Below, piece by piece: positions 8,556 through 18,734 of a stretch of 64,000 bases of DNA (its first letter is position 1; every line of letters starts with the position of its first letter). Source of the DNA: Gilliamella sp. Lep-s35. Its GTDB lineage: Bacteria; Pseudomonadota; Gammaproteobacteria; Enterobacterales; Orbaceae. The stretch is taken from positions 78,012 to 142,011 of the forward strand of contig NZ_WTEX01000005.1 in NCBI RefSeq assembly GCF_009795845.1, in the 5' to 3' direction. The position numbers and the translations under genes were made by a program. Below the pieces are notes generated by a model that did no database searches, was not told the origin of the DNA, and worked only from the letters and a program-made list of their open reading frames with translations.

Positions 8556-9473
8556 TTAAGAAGAAATATTGCTGTTAGTAGGTTTGACATCTTTGTCTAT
8601 GGATGCGTATGAACGAGGATGCTTTTTTGTTATTACACATTTCAACAATTTTAAAAAGCTTTTAAAACTTAAATTGTCTTTTTTCTTCATTTTATGAGCA
8701 TAAAATAAATTTCGGCGTACTTCAATTTTAGGATTGCGAGATCGATACATTCGCATTAACATTTTTGCATAAGCGATTTCAAGTCTTGCACGTTCACTAA
8801 GTTCATCATAGGAAACTTCACAAGTCATATCATGATACATTTTTCCTATACATAAGCCTTTTAACATCGCAGTTTGTGGTGTTGCATGAATTAAATCAAA
8901 TAATCGATGGTCTGTATGATAAAAAGCAAATTTTTCATCAAAAACATAATGATGATTAACTAGTAATTTATCAATTAAATCTTTTGATAATGCGGTACCA
9001 GAATTGATGGTTCTGGTATTGCTTAGGCTGAATTCCCCTAAAGGTACAACTTTCTCTTTTTGTTCAAAATCAGAAGGAAAACATTGCTTGTCAAATTTTT
9101 GCTTAGGGAAAATTGCTGGGCAAATAATTGCATATTGACTATTATGATAGATATTTTGGAAGAAAGAAAAATCAATATTAGAATCTTGATCAAAAATAAC
9201 AAAAAAATCATAATCTATTTTATTAATAAAATGATTATAAATTTTACTTAATGATAGGTTTCGGACATCTTGATAAATTGATGTTGTTATTCCTTTTTTT
9301 TGATTTGATTTTAGATAATTATTAATATCTTGTTTTTCAAGTAAAGTTGGTCCATTATTCCAAATAATCATATTTAATTTAGTGGATTCCAAATTTGCTT
9401 GTAAAATTGATTTTAACGTTGCAGAATCAGATAGAGTGCAATTATAAAGCACAGTTAATACATTTATTCTCAT
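8556..9473 (-). CDS. Rhamnosyltransferase-like glycosyltransferase
   Basis: I chose ATG 9473 (MRINVLTVLYN). A TTG at 9488 would add five residues. The family 2-like fold is shown by LYN near the start, MIIWNNGP near residue 40 and the metal-binding FFVIFDQDSNIDF near 95. The DQDS form is typical of enzymes annotated as rhamnosyltransferases. The C-terminus carries a KKHPRS motif. The gene at 13021-13914 is a clear paralog with the same IIWNNGP, DQDS and KKHPRS motifs. The two flank the rmlBACD operon that makes dTDP-L-rhamnose, which supports rhamnose as donor (inference). Confidence 0.8.
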   Translation of the reverse strand: MRINVLTVLYNCTLSDSATLKSILQANLESTKLNMIIWNNGPTLLEKQDINNYLKSNQKKGITTSIYQDVRNLSLSKIYNHFINKIDYDFFVIFDQDSNIDFSFFQNIYHNSQYAIICPAIFPKQKFDKQCFPSDFEQKEKVVPLGEFSLSNTRTINSGTALSKDLIDKLLVNHHYVFDEKFAFYHTDHRLFDLIHATPQTAMLKGLCIGKMYHDMTCEVSYDELSERARLEIAYAKMLMRMYRSRNPKIEVRRNLFYAHKMKKKDNLSFKSFLKLLKCVITKKHPRSYASIDKDVKPTNSNISS

Positions 9474-9669
9474 GTTGATTTTGAACAAACTAAGCGGTAA
9501 AAATATTGTAACAATATAACATATAAAGAATTACGAATACAATGTTTACAAAATGATGAGAAATTCAGTTCTTTTTTGAAAATGTAACGATTAATACCTA
9601 ATTCTAAATATTGCTATTTATTGGCTTTGTTATTATTATTCCGTGCATAAGATTTTAGAGGATTAATTA

Positions 9670-10731
9670 ATGAAAGTGATTGTTACAGGAGGAGCTGGTT
9701 TTATTGGTTCTGCTGTTGTGAGACATATTATTGAACAGACTAATGATGAAGTATTGGTTATTGATAAATTAACTTATGCTGGGAATTTGGAATCATTAGA
9801 TGAGATATCTAAAAACGAACGATTCCATTTTAAGCAAATTGATATTTGTGACCGAAAATCACTTGATTCTATAATCACTGATTTTCGACCTGATATTATT
9901 ATGCATTTAGCTGCAGAAAGTCATGTTGACCGTTCTATTGATAATCCTTCTACATTTATTGAAACCAATATAATAGGTACTTATACTCTATTAGAAGCAT
10001 CTTTGGCTTATTGGAAAACGCTAGAGGCAACTAAACAATCTACATTTCGCTTTCATCATATTTCAACTGATGAAGTGTATGGTGATTTACATGGAACTAA
10101 TGATTTATTTACTGAAAAAACGCCTTATTCGCCAAGTAGCCCATATTCGGCATCGAAAGCTTCAAGTGATCATTTAGTCCGTGCATGGCATAGAACTTTT
10201 GGTTTACCTACAATTATCACTAATTGCTCAAATAACTATGGACCTTATCATTTTCCAGAAAAACTCATTCCATTAATGATACTTAATGCTCTTGAAGGTA
10301 AGCCGTTACCTGTATATGGTAATGGTCAGCAAATTAGAGACTGGTTATATGTAGAAGATCATGCAAGAGCACTTTATCTTGTTGCTACTAAAGCAAAAGT
10401 AGGTGAGACTTATAATATCGGTGGGCACAATGAACAAAAAAATATTGATGTTGTAAATATTATTTGTGAATTACTTGAAGAACTCGTTCCAAATAAGCCT
10501 GATGGCGTTAAGTGTTATAAAGATCTGATTACTTATGTTACTGATCGGCCAGGTCATGATCAACGTTATGCTATTGATGCATCAAAGATCTATCAAGATT
10601 TGGGTTGGAAACCACAAGAAACATTCCAAACAGGAATGCGTAAAACAGTAGAGTGGTATCTCAAAAACAAACAATGGTGTGATCATATTAAAGATGGCTC
10701 ATATGCAAGATCACGACAAGGAATTATTTAA
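9670..10731 (+). CDS. rfbB: dTDP-glucose 4,6-dehydratase RmlB
   Basis: This is the second step of dTDP-L-rhamnose synthesis. The extended SDR fold is shown by the NAD-binding GGAGFIG (residues 7-13), the catalytic TDE (133-135) and Tyr159-x3-Lys163 in [13 protein letters not shown] and [17 protein letters not shown] are family signatures. The length of 353 residues is normal. It is the first gene of the plus-strand rmlB-rmlA-rmlC-rmlD operon, and AGAGGA lies 5' of the ATG. The gene order differs from E. coli rfbBDAC. Confidence 0.97.
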   Translation: MKVIVTGGAGFIGSAVVRHIIEQTNDEVLVIDKLTYAGNLESLDEISKNERFHFKQIDICDRKSLDSIITDFRPDIIMHLAAESHVDRSIDNPSTFIETNIIGTYTLLEASLAYWKTLEATKQSTFRFHHISTDEVYGDLHGTNDLFTEKTPYSPSSPYSASKASSDHLVRAWHRTFGLPTIITNCSNNYGPYHFPEKLIPLMILNALEGKPLPVYGNGQQIRDWLYVEDHARALYLVATKAKVGETYNIGGHNEQKNIDVVNIICELLEELVPNKPDGVKCYKDLITYVTDRPGHDQRYAIDASKIYQDLGWKPQETFQTGMRKTVEWYLKNKQWCDHIKDGSYARSRQGII

Positions 10732-10744
10732 TATAGGTAACTTT

Positions 10745-11611
10745 ATGAAAGGTATTGTATTAGCTGGTGGGTCAGGAACCCGTCTTTATCCCATAACTCG
10801 AGGTATTTCAAAACAGTTATTACCTGTTTATGATAAACCTATGATTTATTATCCTTTATCTGTACTCATGCTTGCCGGTATTCGTGATATTTTAATAATC
10901 ACAACACCCGATGATTTACCTATGTTTCAACGATTGCTAGGTGACGGTTCCCGTTTTGGTGTCAAACTAAGTTATGCACAGCAACCTAAGCCAGAAGGTT
11001 TGGCACAAGCTTTTTTAATCGGTGAGGAGTTTATTCAAAAACAACGCTGTTCTTTAGTGTTAGGTGATAATTTATTTTTTGGCGAAAGCTTTGGCAAAAA
11101 ATTGGTAAGAGTTGCAGCTCAAAAAGAAGGTGCAACAATTTTTGGTTATCAGGTAGTGGATCCTGAACGATTTGGGGTTGTTGATTTTGATGAAAACTTT
11201 AAAGCATTATCAATTGAAGAAAAACCAATTAAACCAAAATCTAATTGGGCTGTAACGGGGCTTTATTTTTATGATGAAAATGTGGTTGAAATGGCAAAAC
11301 AAGTCAAGCCATCTCATCGTGGTGAGCTAGAAATTACAACGCTTAATCAGATGTATTTGGATGCAGGACTGTTAAATGTTGAGATCCTAGGACGCGGTTT
11401 TGCTTGGCTTGATACAGGTACACATGACAGTTTGCTTGAAGCGTCATCGTTTGTTCAAGTAATAGAAAAAAGACAAGGACTCAAAGTTGCCTGTCTTGAA
11501 GAGATTGCTTATCGTAATGGCTGGCTCAGTGCTGAACAGGTGAAAGAAGAAGCCATTAGTTCAGGTAAAACATTATATGGGCAATATTTAGCAAGATTGA
11601 TAGAACAATAA
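10745..11611 (+). CDS. rfbA: Glucose-1-phosphate thymidylyltransferase RmlA
   Basis: This enzyme makes dTDP-glucose from glucose 1-phosphate and dTTP, the first step of the rhamnose pathway. The start at 10745 gives [18 protein letters not shown] with the nucleotide-binding GGSGTRL. A longer frame reaches back into rmlB but has no family homology there. [12 protein letters not shown] and [14 protein letters not shown] are conserved. The length of 288 residues is typical. It follows rmlB by 13 bases. Confidence 0.97.
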   Translation: MKGIVLAGGSGTRLYPITRGISKQLLPVYDKPMIYYPLSVLMLAGIRDILIITTPDDLPMFQRLLGDGSRFGVKLSYAQQPKPEGLAQAFLIGEEFIQKQRCSLVLGDNLFFGESFGKKLVRVAAQKEGATIFGYQVVDPERFGVVDFDENFKALSIEEKPIKPKSNWAVTGLYFYDENVVEMAKQVKPSHRGELEITTLNQMYLDAGLLNVEILGRGFAWLDTGTHDSLLEASSFVQVIEKRQGLKVACLEEIAYRNGWLSAEQVKEEAISSGKTLYGQYLARLIEQ

Positions 11612-11624
11612 AATAGGTGGACAA

Positions 11625-12155
11625 ATGGAAGTTATTTCAACGAATATTGCGGATGTAAAAATTATAAAACCGAAAGTGTTTGGTGATGAACGAGGCTTTT
11701 TTCTTGAAACTTTCGAACAAAAACGGTATCAAGAAATGTTAGGTATAGAACTTAATTTTGTTCAAGATAACCATTCGCGTTCACAAAAAGATGTGTTAAG
11801 AGGATTACATTTTCAAAAGGAAAACCCTCAGGGTAAACTAGTTCGAGTTGTTCGAGGTGAAGTTTTTGATGTGGTTGTCGATATTCGTAAAGATTCTCCA
11901 ACTTATGGAAAGTGGGTTGGTGTTACCTTAACAGAAGAAAATAAAACACAGTTGTGGATTCCTCCTGGGCTTGCTCATGGTTTTGCGGTACTGTCAGATA
12001 TTGCTGACTTTGAATATAAATGTACTAATTATTATGACCCTAAGTCAGAAGGCTGTTTGTTGTGGAACGATCCAACAGTAAATATTAGTTGGCCGATTTC
12101 AAATCCATTACTATCGGCAAAAGATAAGTTAGGTAAAACATTACAGGAGTTATAG
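11625..12155 (+). CDS. rfbC: dTDP-4-dehydrorhamnose 3,5-epimerase RmlC
   Basis: This cupin enzyme performs the third step of dTDP-L-rhamnose synthesis. It has DERGFFLETF near the start, the catalytic His region LRGLHFQKENPQGKLVR, GEVFDVVVDIRK, and WIPPGLAHGF with the second conserved His. The length of 176 residues is normal. A GGTGG-type ribosome site precedes the ATG. It lies between rmlA and rmlD. Confidence 0.97.
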   Translation: MEVISTNIADVKIIKPKVFGDERGFFLETFEQKRYQEMLGIELNFVQDNHSRSQKDVLRGLHFQKENPQGKLVRVVRGEVFDVVVDIRKDSPTYGKWVGVTLTEENKTQLWIPPGLAHGFAVLSDIADFEYKCTNYYDPKSEGCLLWNDPTVNISWPISNPLLSAKDKLGKTLQEL

Positions 12156-12162
12156 TTAATTG

Positions 12163-13029
12163 ATGAAAGTTTTGTTAACTGGTGCTAATGGTCAGTTAGG
12201 CCATTGTTTTAAAGATATCTTTCCTTCAGATTGGCAATTACTTGCCACTGACAGCCAGCAATTAGATATAACTGATGGTTTAGTTGTTGATAATTTTGTT
12301 GCCTTGCATAGACCTGATGCCATTGTAAATGCCGCAGCATATACAGCAGTGGATAAAGCAGAAGATGAATATGAATTAGCTTATAAAGTTAATGCTGTCG
12401 GTCCTAAGAATTTAGCAACAGCTGCTAAAAAATATCATGCAAAACTAGTTCATGTTTCGACCGATTATGTTTTCGATGGGACTAAACGTTCTCCTTATTT
12501 AGAGGATGATTTAACCAATCCGGTTAATGTCTATGGTGAGACTAAACGAGCTGGTGAATTATCTCTCTTAGACAATTATTCCTCTGCAATTGTAATTAGA
12601 ACCTCTTGGGTTTTTAGTGAATATGGCAATAATTTTGTCAAAACGATGTTAAAGCTTAGTCAAACTAGACCTGAATTAACCATTATTGATGATCAGTTAG
12701 GATGTCCAACTTATGCTGGTGATATTGCTAAAACGATTTTAGAAATGCTAATGAATGATATTCAAGGTGGTATATATCATTATTGTGGTGATGAGTACGT
12801 AAGTTGGTTCCAGTTCGCATCTAAGATATTTGCAGCAGCTCATGAATTGAATTTTATGACTAATAGTAACGTAACAATAAAGCCAATTTTAACCTCAGCA
12901 TATCCAACTAAGGCTAAAAGGCCATTATACTCTGTTTTAAATATGGATAAAATAAAACAGTTAGATATAAAAGCATCTGATTGGAACAAAGCATTAATGG
13001 ATGTGATTCCTTGCATCTATTTAGAGTAA
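12163..13029 (+). CDS. rfbD: dTDP-4-dehydrorhamnose reductase RmlD
   Basis: RmlD reduces dTDP-4-dehydrorhamnose to dTDP-L-rhamnose, the final step. It shows the NADPH-binding GANGQLG near residue 7, NAAAYTAVDKAEDE, STDYVFDG, and the catalytic YGETKRAGE. The start could be the ATG at 12163 or a TTG three bases earlier, since GGAG at 12146-12149 is compatible with either. Its last nine bases overlap the convergent glycosyltransferase gene. Confidence 0.95.
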   Translation: MKVLLTGANGQLGHCFKDIFPSDWQLLATDSQQLDITDGLVVDNFVALHRPDAIVNAAAYTAVDKAEDEYELAYKVNAVGPKNLATAAKKYHAKLVHVSTDYVFDGTKRSPYLEDDLTNPVNVYGETKRAGELSLLDNYSSAIVIRTSWVFSEYGNNFVKTMLKLSQTRPELTIIDDQLGCPTYAGDIAKTILEMLMNDIQGGIYHYCGDEYVSWFQFASKIFAAAHELNFMTNSNVTIKPILTSAYPTKAKRPLYSVLNMDKIKQLDIKASDWNKALMDVIPCIYLE

Positions 13030-13914
13030 TTGATTCATTGTTAGAGGTATACAAGAACGAGGGTGTTTTTTCCTAAAAAGACATTTAGCTAATTTGAGAA
13101 ATTCTGAGCATGAATACTCTCTTCTTGTAAATTTTCTAAGTAGGTACAAAAAGACATTTAAACGACTTTTTTTATCATAAAAAATTTTGTTTAATACTTT
13201 TGAATATTCCATTTCTAGTCTTCTCATAGGGCTTATTTTTTTTCGATCTTGTAAGTTAAAATCTAAAGAATGGTTAATTTTACCTACACATATTCCTTTA
13301 AATTCGGTTTGTTTTAATTCTATCAAATCAAGGAAAAAACTGGTATCTATAGCATAAAGTGCATAGCGTTCGTTAAAAATCTCTTGTTTACTTTTACTTA
13401 TGTACTTTATTAATTGATTAGATAGCGTTAATCCAGATGAGATAGACTCAATTTCTCCCATGGTAAAAACTTTTTTATCAAAAATTTTTCGATTTTCATG
13501 ATATATCGGGAAACATAATGAATTTTCTTTTGAAATCCATCCGGCAGAATAAACTTGAGGAACAATGACGTCAAAATCATTATTTATCTTAATATTTTGG
13601 AAAAAATCATTATTTAATATTGAGTCTTGATCCAAAATAGTGAAAAAATCAAAACTTTCTTGGTTGATAAAAAAATTATAGATTTTACTTAAAGCAATAT
13701 TGTGAAGATCTTCATAGACTGAAAGGTTAATATTCTTACTATCACAAATAGATTTATATTGTCTACATTCTTGTAAATTAAGTGCTTTTGGGCCATTATT
13801 CCATATAATTACATTTAAAGTAATATCACTTCTATCTGAATTTAATAATGATTCGAAAGTTTTAGAATTTTTAATGTTTTCATTGTATAAAATGATTATA
13901 GCCGTAATTTTCAT
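13021..13914 (-). CDS. Rhamnosyltransferase-like glycosyltransferase, paralog of the gene at 8556-9473
   Basis: The 297-residue product begins MKITAIIILYNENIKNS and has IIWNNGP near residue 40, the metal-binding FFTILDQDSILNN near 92, and a C-terminal FRKKHPRS motif. All are shared with the product of 8556-9473. It sits convergent to rmlD with a nine-base overlap. A role as rhamnosyltransferase is inferred from the DQDS motif and from the rmlBACD genes enclosed by the two paralogs. The coding sequence is even more AT-rich than rmlD, which suggests separate acquisition. Confidence 0.8.
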   Translation of the reverse strand: MKITAIIILYNENIKNSKTFESLLNSDRSDITLNVIIWNNGPKALNLQECRQYKSICDSKNINLSVYEDLHNIALSKIYNFFINQESFDFFTILDQDSILNNDFFQNIKINNDFDVIVPQVYSAGWISKENSLCFPIYHENRKIFDKKVFTMGEIESISSGLTLSNQLIKYISKSKQEIFNERYALYAIDTSFFLDLIELKQTEFKGICVGKINHSLDFNLQDRKKISPMRRLEMEYSKVLNKIFYDKKSRLNVFLYLLRKFTRREYSCSEFLKLAKCLFRKKHPRSCIPLTMNQLL

Positions 13915-14420
13915 TTATGTAGTTATGAGTATTTATTATAACGCTATTATATTCTAACTTTCTATTTTTAGGAAAGATTACTATACAAATTGATAAAATT
14001 ATACTATTTTAATAAGCTATTTCCTATTTAAAAAAATGTTGATAGAATTTTTATTGATATTTTTATTTAAATTTAAAGAATTAATTCGTTATTTATAGAA
14101 ACTATTCATGGATTTCTATAACACTAGATTATTATTACTATAGATAATTACAAAAAAATCACAAAAAATATTGTCAATAATACGATAATATAGTTATACT
14201 CCCCCAAAAATTATTAAGTTGAATAAGGTTTCGCTTATTTGAAAGGACATGAAAATAGATTTGTTGTTCATTTCAGTATCTGTTAACTTAAAATAAAAAT
14301 ATAATATTTTTTAATTCATACTTAATCAGAAAGATAAATCAATTTAAATCAATTTAAATTAAAGATAGTAATTCATTTTTACTAAAAATCATAACGTCTT
14401 TGTTCAATTGGAGATTATAA
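13915..14420 (+). promoter_or_regulatory. 506-base intergenic region with candidate promoter (14171-14200) and long leader for the UDP-xylose genes
   Basis: No gene is visible here. TTGTCA (14171-14176) and TATACT (14195-14200) are 18 bases apart and point toward the decarboxylase gene, leaving a leader of about 215 bases. The leader contains a small hairpin (ATAAG/CTTAT at about 14223-14238) and a direct repeat of AAATCAATTT near 14340-14360. I found no ops element of the RfaH type. The rest is very AT-rich. Confidence 0.45.
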
Positions 14421-15377
14421 ATGGCAAGCATTTTGGTAACAGGTGGGAGCGGTTTTCTTGGATCAAACTTATGTATAAGGTTGATCAATGAAGGAAATAA
14501 AGTTATTTGTGTTGATAATAACTATACAGGTCGAATGAAAAACTTGGCAAGTATCATTGATCACCCAAATTTTTCATTCATCAACCATGATGTTATTAAT
14601 CCTATTGAAATTGATGGATATTTGGATGAAATTTATCATTTAGCTTGTCCTGCCTCGCCTCCTGCTTATCAGGGTAAAGCAGCCATAATGACAACAAAAA
14701 CGTGTGTTTATGGAGCTGTTAATCTACTTGAATTAGCAAAAGAGAAAAATGCCAAAATATTATTATCGTCCACATCAGAAGTTTATGGTGATCCGTTAGT
14801 TCACCCTCAAGTTGAAAGTTATCGTGGCAATGTAAACCCTAATGGTATAAGAGCTTGCTATGATGAAGGAAAACGTTGTGCAGAAAGTTTATTTTTTGAT
14901 TATTATCGTGAAGAAAATGTAAGAATAAAAGTTATTCGTATTTTTAATACTTATGGTCCTAGAATGGATCCTAAAGACGGAAGAGTAGTAAGTAATTTTA
15001 TTTGCCAAGCACTACGTGGAGAGGATATCACCATTTATGGACAAGGCACACAAACTCGATCATTTTGTTATGTGGATGATTTAATTGATGCAATTATCAA
15101 AATGATGAAAACTTCAGATGATTTTGTGGGGCCAGTAAATACAGGTAATCCAGGTGAGTTTACGATAAAAGAATTAGCTGAGAAAGTAATAGCCAAAGTT
15201 GGTGGAACTTCTAGAATTGTTTATTGTGACTTACCTAAAGATGATCCTACTCAGCGTAAACCAGATATATCTCTAGCGAATGAAAAATTATCATGGCAAC
15301 CAAAGGTTGATTTAGATCATGGTTTAGACAAAACGATTGAATATTTTAAATCTGAAATAATAAATGAATATGAATAA
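14421..15377 (+). CDS. UDP-glucuronate decarboxylase (UDP-xylose synthase)
   Basis: This short-chain dehydrogenase family enzyme converts UDP-glucuronate to UDP-xylose with bound NAD. It has GGSGFLG at residues 8-14, [20 protein letters not shown] with the catalytic Ser/Glu region, Tyr147-x3-Lys151 in YDEGKR, and [10 protein letters not shown]. The HLACPASP and YDEGKR forms are diagnostic for the Uxs branch rather than epimerases. The length of 318 residues fits the bacterial soluble form. It is followed after 15 bases by ugd, which makes its substrate. Confidence 0.93.
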   Translation: MASILVTGGSGFLGSNLCIRLINEGNKVICVDNNYTGRMKNLASIIDHPNFSFINHDVINPIEIDGYLDEIYHLACPASPPAYQGKAAIMTTKTCVYGAVNLLELAKEKNAKILLSSTSEVYGDPLVHPQVESYRGNVNPNGIRACYDEGKRCAESLFFDYYREENVRIKVIRIFNTYGPRMDPKDGRVVSNFICQALRGEDITIYGQGTQTRSFCYVDDLIDAIIKMMKTSDDFVGPVNTGNPGEFTIKELAEKVIAKVGGTSRIVYCDLPKDDPTQRKPDISLANEKLSWQPKVDLDHGLDKTIEYFKSEIINEYE

Positions 15378-15392
15378 TAGAGGTGATAAATA

Positions 15393-16691
15393 ATGCAAAT
15401 AGGTATTATTGGTACGGGATATGTAGGACTGCCTACGGGTGTTGGGCTAGCAGAATTAGGCCATAAAGTTATCTGTATTGATAGAGAGAAGTCAAAAATA
15501 GAAAAATTGCAAAAAGGTGAAGTTACCCTTTTTGAAGATGGTTTAGAAGAATTACTAAAGAAAAATCTAAAAAATGGAAATATTTCATTTACTACCTCTA
15601 TGCAAGAAGGGGTTGCAGGGGCAGATATTGTCCTTATTGCAGTGGGCACACCACCACATCCAGTGACTAAAGAAGCCGATATGAAATATGTTCATGCGGC
15701 TGCTACTGAACTTGCTCAGTATCTAGATGGTTATACGGTTATTGCAACTAAATCAACCGTTCCTGTTGGTACAGGTGATGATATTGAAATGTTAATATCT
15801 AAAAGAAATCCAGAAGCAAAATTTGATGTGGTATCTTTGCCTGAATTTTTGAGAGAAGGTTTTGCCGTCTATGACTTTTTCAATCCAGACCGCATTGTGA
15901 TAGGAACCGATTCAGAAAAAGCTAAAGAAATATTAACTGAGTTATATAAACCATTCGCTGAAAAATCAAAAATTTTATTTGTAAAAAGAAGATCAAGCGA
16001 AACGATCAAATATGCTTCTAATGCATTTTTAGCGATGAAAATTCATTATATCAATGAAATGGCTGACTTTTGTGAAAAGGCGCATGCAGATATAGATGAG
16101 GTAGCCAAAGGGATGGGATTAGATTCTCGTATTGGTAATAAATTTCTAAATCCTGGTCCTGGTTATGGAGGTAGCTGTTTTCCTAAAGATACTCATGCCA
16201 TGCATTTTATGGCTAAGCAAAATGGTGTGGAGCTTACACTGATCGATGCGGCAATAAAAGGCAATGAAAAACGTAAACAGAATATTGCCGAAAAAATTAT
16301 TGCGAAAGTAAGTAATGTCAAAAATGCTAAAATTGCAGTATTAGGACTCGCTTTTAAAGGTGGTACGGATGATTGCCGAGAAAGCCCCTCAATGGAAATT
16401 ATTACAGAGTTATTAAAATCTGAGATGAAAATTATTGCCTATGATCCTAAAGGAATGGCAAATGCTAAAGAGTTACTTGACGATAAAATCTGCTATGCTG
16501 ATGACATGTATTCAGTAGCTCATGGGGCAGATATTTTAGTAATTTTAACTGAATGGGATGATTTTAAAAATTACGATTTAAGCCGTATTGCATCAACAAT
16601 GAGAACTAAAAATATTTTCGATACTCGTAACCTTCTAAATTGTGATGTTGCTAATAAACTTGGGTTTTCATATTGCAGAATAGGTAACTAA
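15393..16691 (+). CDS. ugd: UDP-glucose 6-dehydrogenase
   Basis: Ugd oxidises UDP-glucose to UDP-glucuronate with two NAD. The Rossmann motif GTGYVGLPTG is at residues 7-16. The catalytic Cys262 lies in GYGGSCFPKDT, and GLAFKGGTDDCRESPS marks the C-terminal UDP-binding domain. The length of 432 residues is normal. Paired with the decarboxylase upstream, it supplies UDP-xylose, and possibly free UDP-glucuronate, for the glycosyltransferases of this locus. Confidence 0.95.
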   Translation: MQIGIIGTGYVGLPTGVGLAELGHKVICIDREKSKIEKLQKGEVTLFEDGLEELLKKNLKNGNISFTTSMQEGVAGADIVLIAVGTPPHPVTKEADMKYVHAAATELAQYLDGYTVIATKSTVPVGTGDDIEMLISKRNPEAKFDVVSLPEFLREGFAVYDFFNPDRIVIGTDSEKAKEILTELYKPFAEKSKILFVKRRSSETIKYASNAFLAMKIHYINEMADFCEKAHADIDEVAKGMGLDSRIGNKFLNPGPGYGGSCFPKDTHAMHFMAKQNGVELTLIDAAIKGNEKRKQNIAEKIIAKVSNVKNAKIAVLGLAFKGGTDDCRESPSMEIITELLKSEMKIIAYDPKGMANAKELLDDKICYADDMYSVAHGADILVILTEWDDFKNYDLSRIASTMRTKNIFDTRNLLNCDVANKLGFSYCRIGN

Positions 16692-16858
16692 ATGAAAATC
16701 AATATTATTAATAAAGTGGATTTATATGCGATTTTGTAGTAGAACGATTAATTAACATTATAAATTTATTGTCTTGAATAACTTTATTGATGTATATAGA
16801 GGCGCGTTTAATTAATTGTAAAATAATAACCATTTAATTTGAATATTATGAGGCTATA

Positions 16859-17977
16859 ATGTCATTAGATATATCAATTATTGTACCTGTTTACAATTGT
16901 GATAAATATTTGAAAAAAAGTATAGATAGTTTATTAAACCAAACAATATCTAACATAGAAATCATTTGTATTGATGATGGATCCATTGATGAGTCGCCTA
17001 ACATTTTAAAAGATTATGCTAATAAGCATTCACGGATCATTTTGTTAATTCAAGAAAACAAAGGCCCGGCAATAGCTAGAAATAGAGGACTAGCTATTGC
17101 ACGAGGTGAATACATCATGTTTTGTGATAGCGATGATTGGTATGAGCCAACTATGTGCGAAAAAATGTTAGAAACAATAAGGCTAAAGAATGTCGACATG
17201 GTTATGTGTAATTGTAATATAGTAAAATACGAAAAATCATATGACGCACGTGATGATGATATTAATTATCATAAACTAGATATTTTTGGGTATCATTCCT
17301 TAAATTTTGAGCTAAGACATAAAGTTAATAGTGTCCTTTGGAATAAAATCTTCAAAAAAAGTATTATTGATAAATTTAATATTGATTTTCCGTCAGGTCA
17401 TTATCATGATGATATGGCATTTATTTTACAATACCTTTGTTCGTCAAAAAATTTGTATGGGATTGATTGTAATCTATATAATTATGTATTTAGAAGCAAT
17501 TCGATAATGCATCAAACTTATTTTACAGCAAATCATGAAAAAAAATTATTTGATGTAATTGATGCAATGAGATATTTCTATTTTAAATTACTTGAAACTA
17601 ATAATTTAGTTGGCCATAAGAAACTTTTTATTTCAAAGTTAGTTTCTATGATTCAATGGGTAATATTAAAATGCAATAACAATGAAGAAAAAATGATTAA
17701 TTTTTTAAATTATTGTAATGATAAATTAATATTTGATTTAGATCTAAATATTTTTCCTGAAAGCGATGAACGTTATTACTTAAATATGGCAAAAGATAAA
17801 AATTACGATTTTTTTAAACGGTTATATAATTTTCAAAAAGAAAACAATATTCCTCATTTGAAACAGGTTAATAAAAAAACCAAAGTTATTAAAGTAATTT
17901 TTAGAAAAATATTAGTTATTATTCGTAGTTATTTATTTTTTCCATACTATATTTATCGAATATATAAGAAATTATAA
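16859..17977 (+). CDS. Family 2 glycosyltransferase (first of a paralog pair)
   Basis: The GT-A domain shows ISIIVPVYNCDKYLKKS, CIDDGSIDES, RNRGLAIARGEYIMF and the metal site CDSDDWYEP. The second half contains DFPSGHYHDDMAFILQYLC, shared with the paralog at 18735-19814. A basic C-terminus ends in an aromatic amphipathic segment (about residues 350-372) that could lie on the membrane. The donor sugar is unknown. The two paralogs differ mainly in the C-terminal third and are separated by a decayed IS fragment. Confidence 0.87.
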   Translation: MSLDISIIVPVYNCDKYLKKSIDSLLNQTISNIEIICIDDGSIDESPNILKDYANKHSRIILLIQENKGPAIARNRGLAIARGEYIMFCDSDDWYEPTMCEKMLETIRLKNVDMVMCNCNIVKYEKSYDARDDDINYHKLDIFGYHSLNFELRHKVNSVLWNKIFKKSIIDKFNIDFPSGHYHDDMAFILQYLCSSKNLYGIDCNLYNYVFRSNSIMHQTYFTANHEKKLFDVIDAMRYFYFKLLETNNLVGHKKLFISKLVSMIQWVILKCNNNEEKMINFLNYCNDKLIFDLDLNIFPESDERYYLNMAKDKNYDFFKRLYNFQKENNIPHLKQVNKKTKVIKVIFRKILVIIRSYLFFPYYIYRIYKKL

Positions 17978-18013
17978 AAGATCTTTTCATGAAATTTTTT
18001 AAAAGGCATAAAC

Positions 18014-18560
18014 TGTAGGGAAACGCCGAGTTGTTTAAACATCCTGATTAGAATAATTCTCTAAAAACTCATAAGGCGTTTTCCCTTAAATCGATTTACA
18101 CGGTTTAAAGCTATTATAAAAATGGATAAAGTATTTATGCTTTTGTTGTCTATCTTTTGCCTCACTAAATATTTATTGATTGTGATCCTCGTCAAAATAT
18201 TAGCCAGTTTCCTCGTTTTGTAGTAACAGTCATGAATAATATGTGTTTTGAGTGTATGGAAAAAAACTCTCAACAACCGCATTATTAAAGCAGTTGCCTT
18301 TTTGACTTATGCCTTTGCCCATATTGTAACAATAACTGCTTGAAATCAGCACTGCAATACTTGCTTCCTTGGTCACTATGAATGAGTAAATTTTTAGGAA
18401 AGTGACGCCGAAATGAGGCTTGTTTTAATGTATTACATACTAAATGACGGTCTATGTAGCGACTGGTTTGCCTAGCAATCACTTTTCGTCCATATAAATC
18501 GATAATCACCGACAAATATAACCAACCTTCACCCGTTTTAATGTTAGGCATAATAACCAA
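18014..18560 (-). mobile_element. Chimeric IS remnant: IS481-type 3' end joined to an IS3-type orfB fragment
   Basis: On the minus strand, 18560 to about 18230 encodes a degraded IS3-family DDE integrase fragment. It includes GEGWLYLSVIIDLYGRKV, LIHSDQGSKYCS and, after frameshifts, NNAVVESFF and HTLKTH. From about 18190 leftward the sequence instead matches the IS481-type remnant at 34.1-34.75 kb: AKDRQQKHKYFIHFYN, then GKTPYEF, then an outer end reading TGTAGGGAAACGCCGAGTTG on the plus strand. Several stops and frameshifts make it non-functional. The 5' part of the IS3 element is missing. 18561-18734 holds only AT-rich upstream DNA of the next gene. Confidence 0.8.
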
Positions 18561-18734
18561 TGGATTTCTACATATGATAGACTAAAGCTAGTATGCATAT
18601 TCTAAAATTTTTTCTAAAGTATATTGGGGGAAAAGATATAAATAAAAAGGAATAAATTACTCGAATTCGTCGTATAATAAAAAAATTTACGTTATAAAAG
18701 ATTTTTTCTTTATTAATTATATTGTGAGGAATGA

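Noticed and set aside
13915..14420. tRNA or small structured RNA gene in the large intergenic gap
   Set aside because: I saw no cloverleaf, no TTCGA-type T-loop and no terminator. The AT content is very high throughout.
18061..18282. A separate small gene on the minus strand
   Set aside because: Its frame is part of the decayed IS fragment: HTLKTH belongs to the IS3 integrase, and the rest is out of frame with the IS481-like tail.
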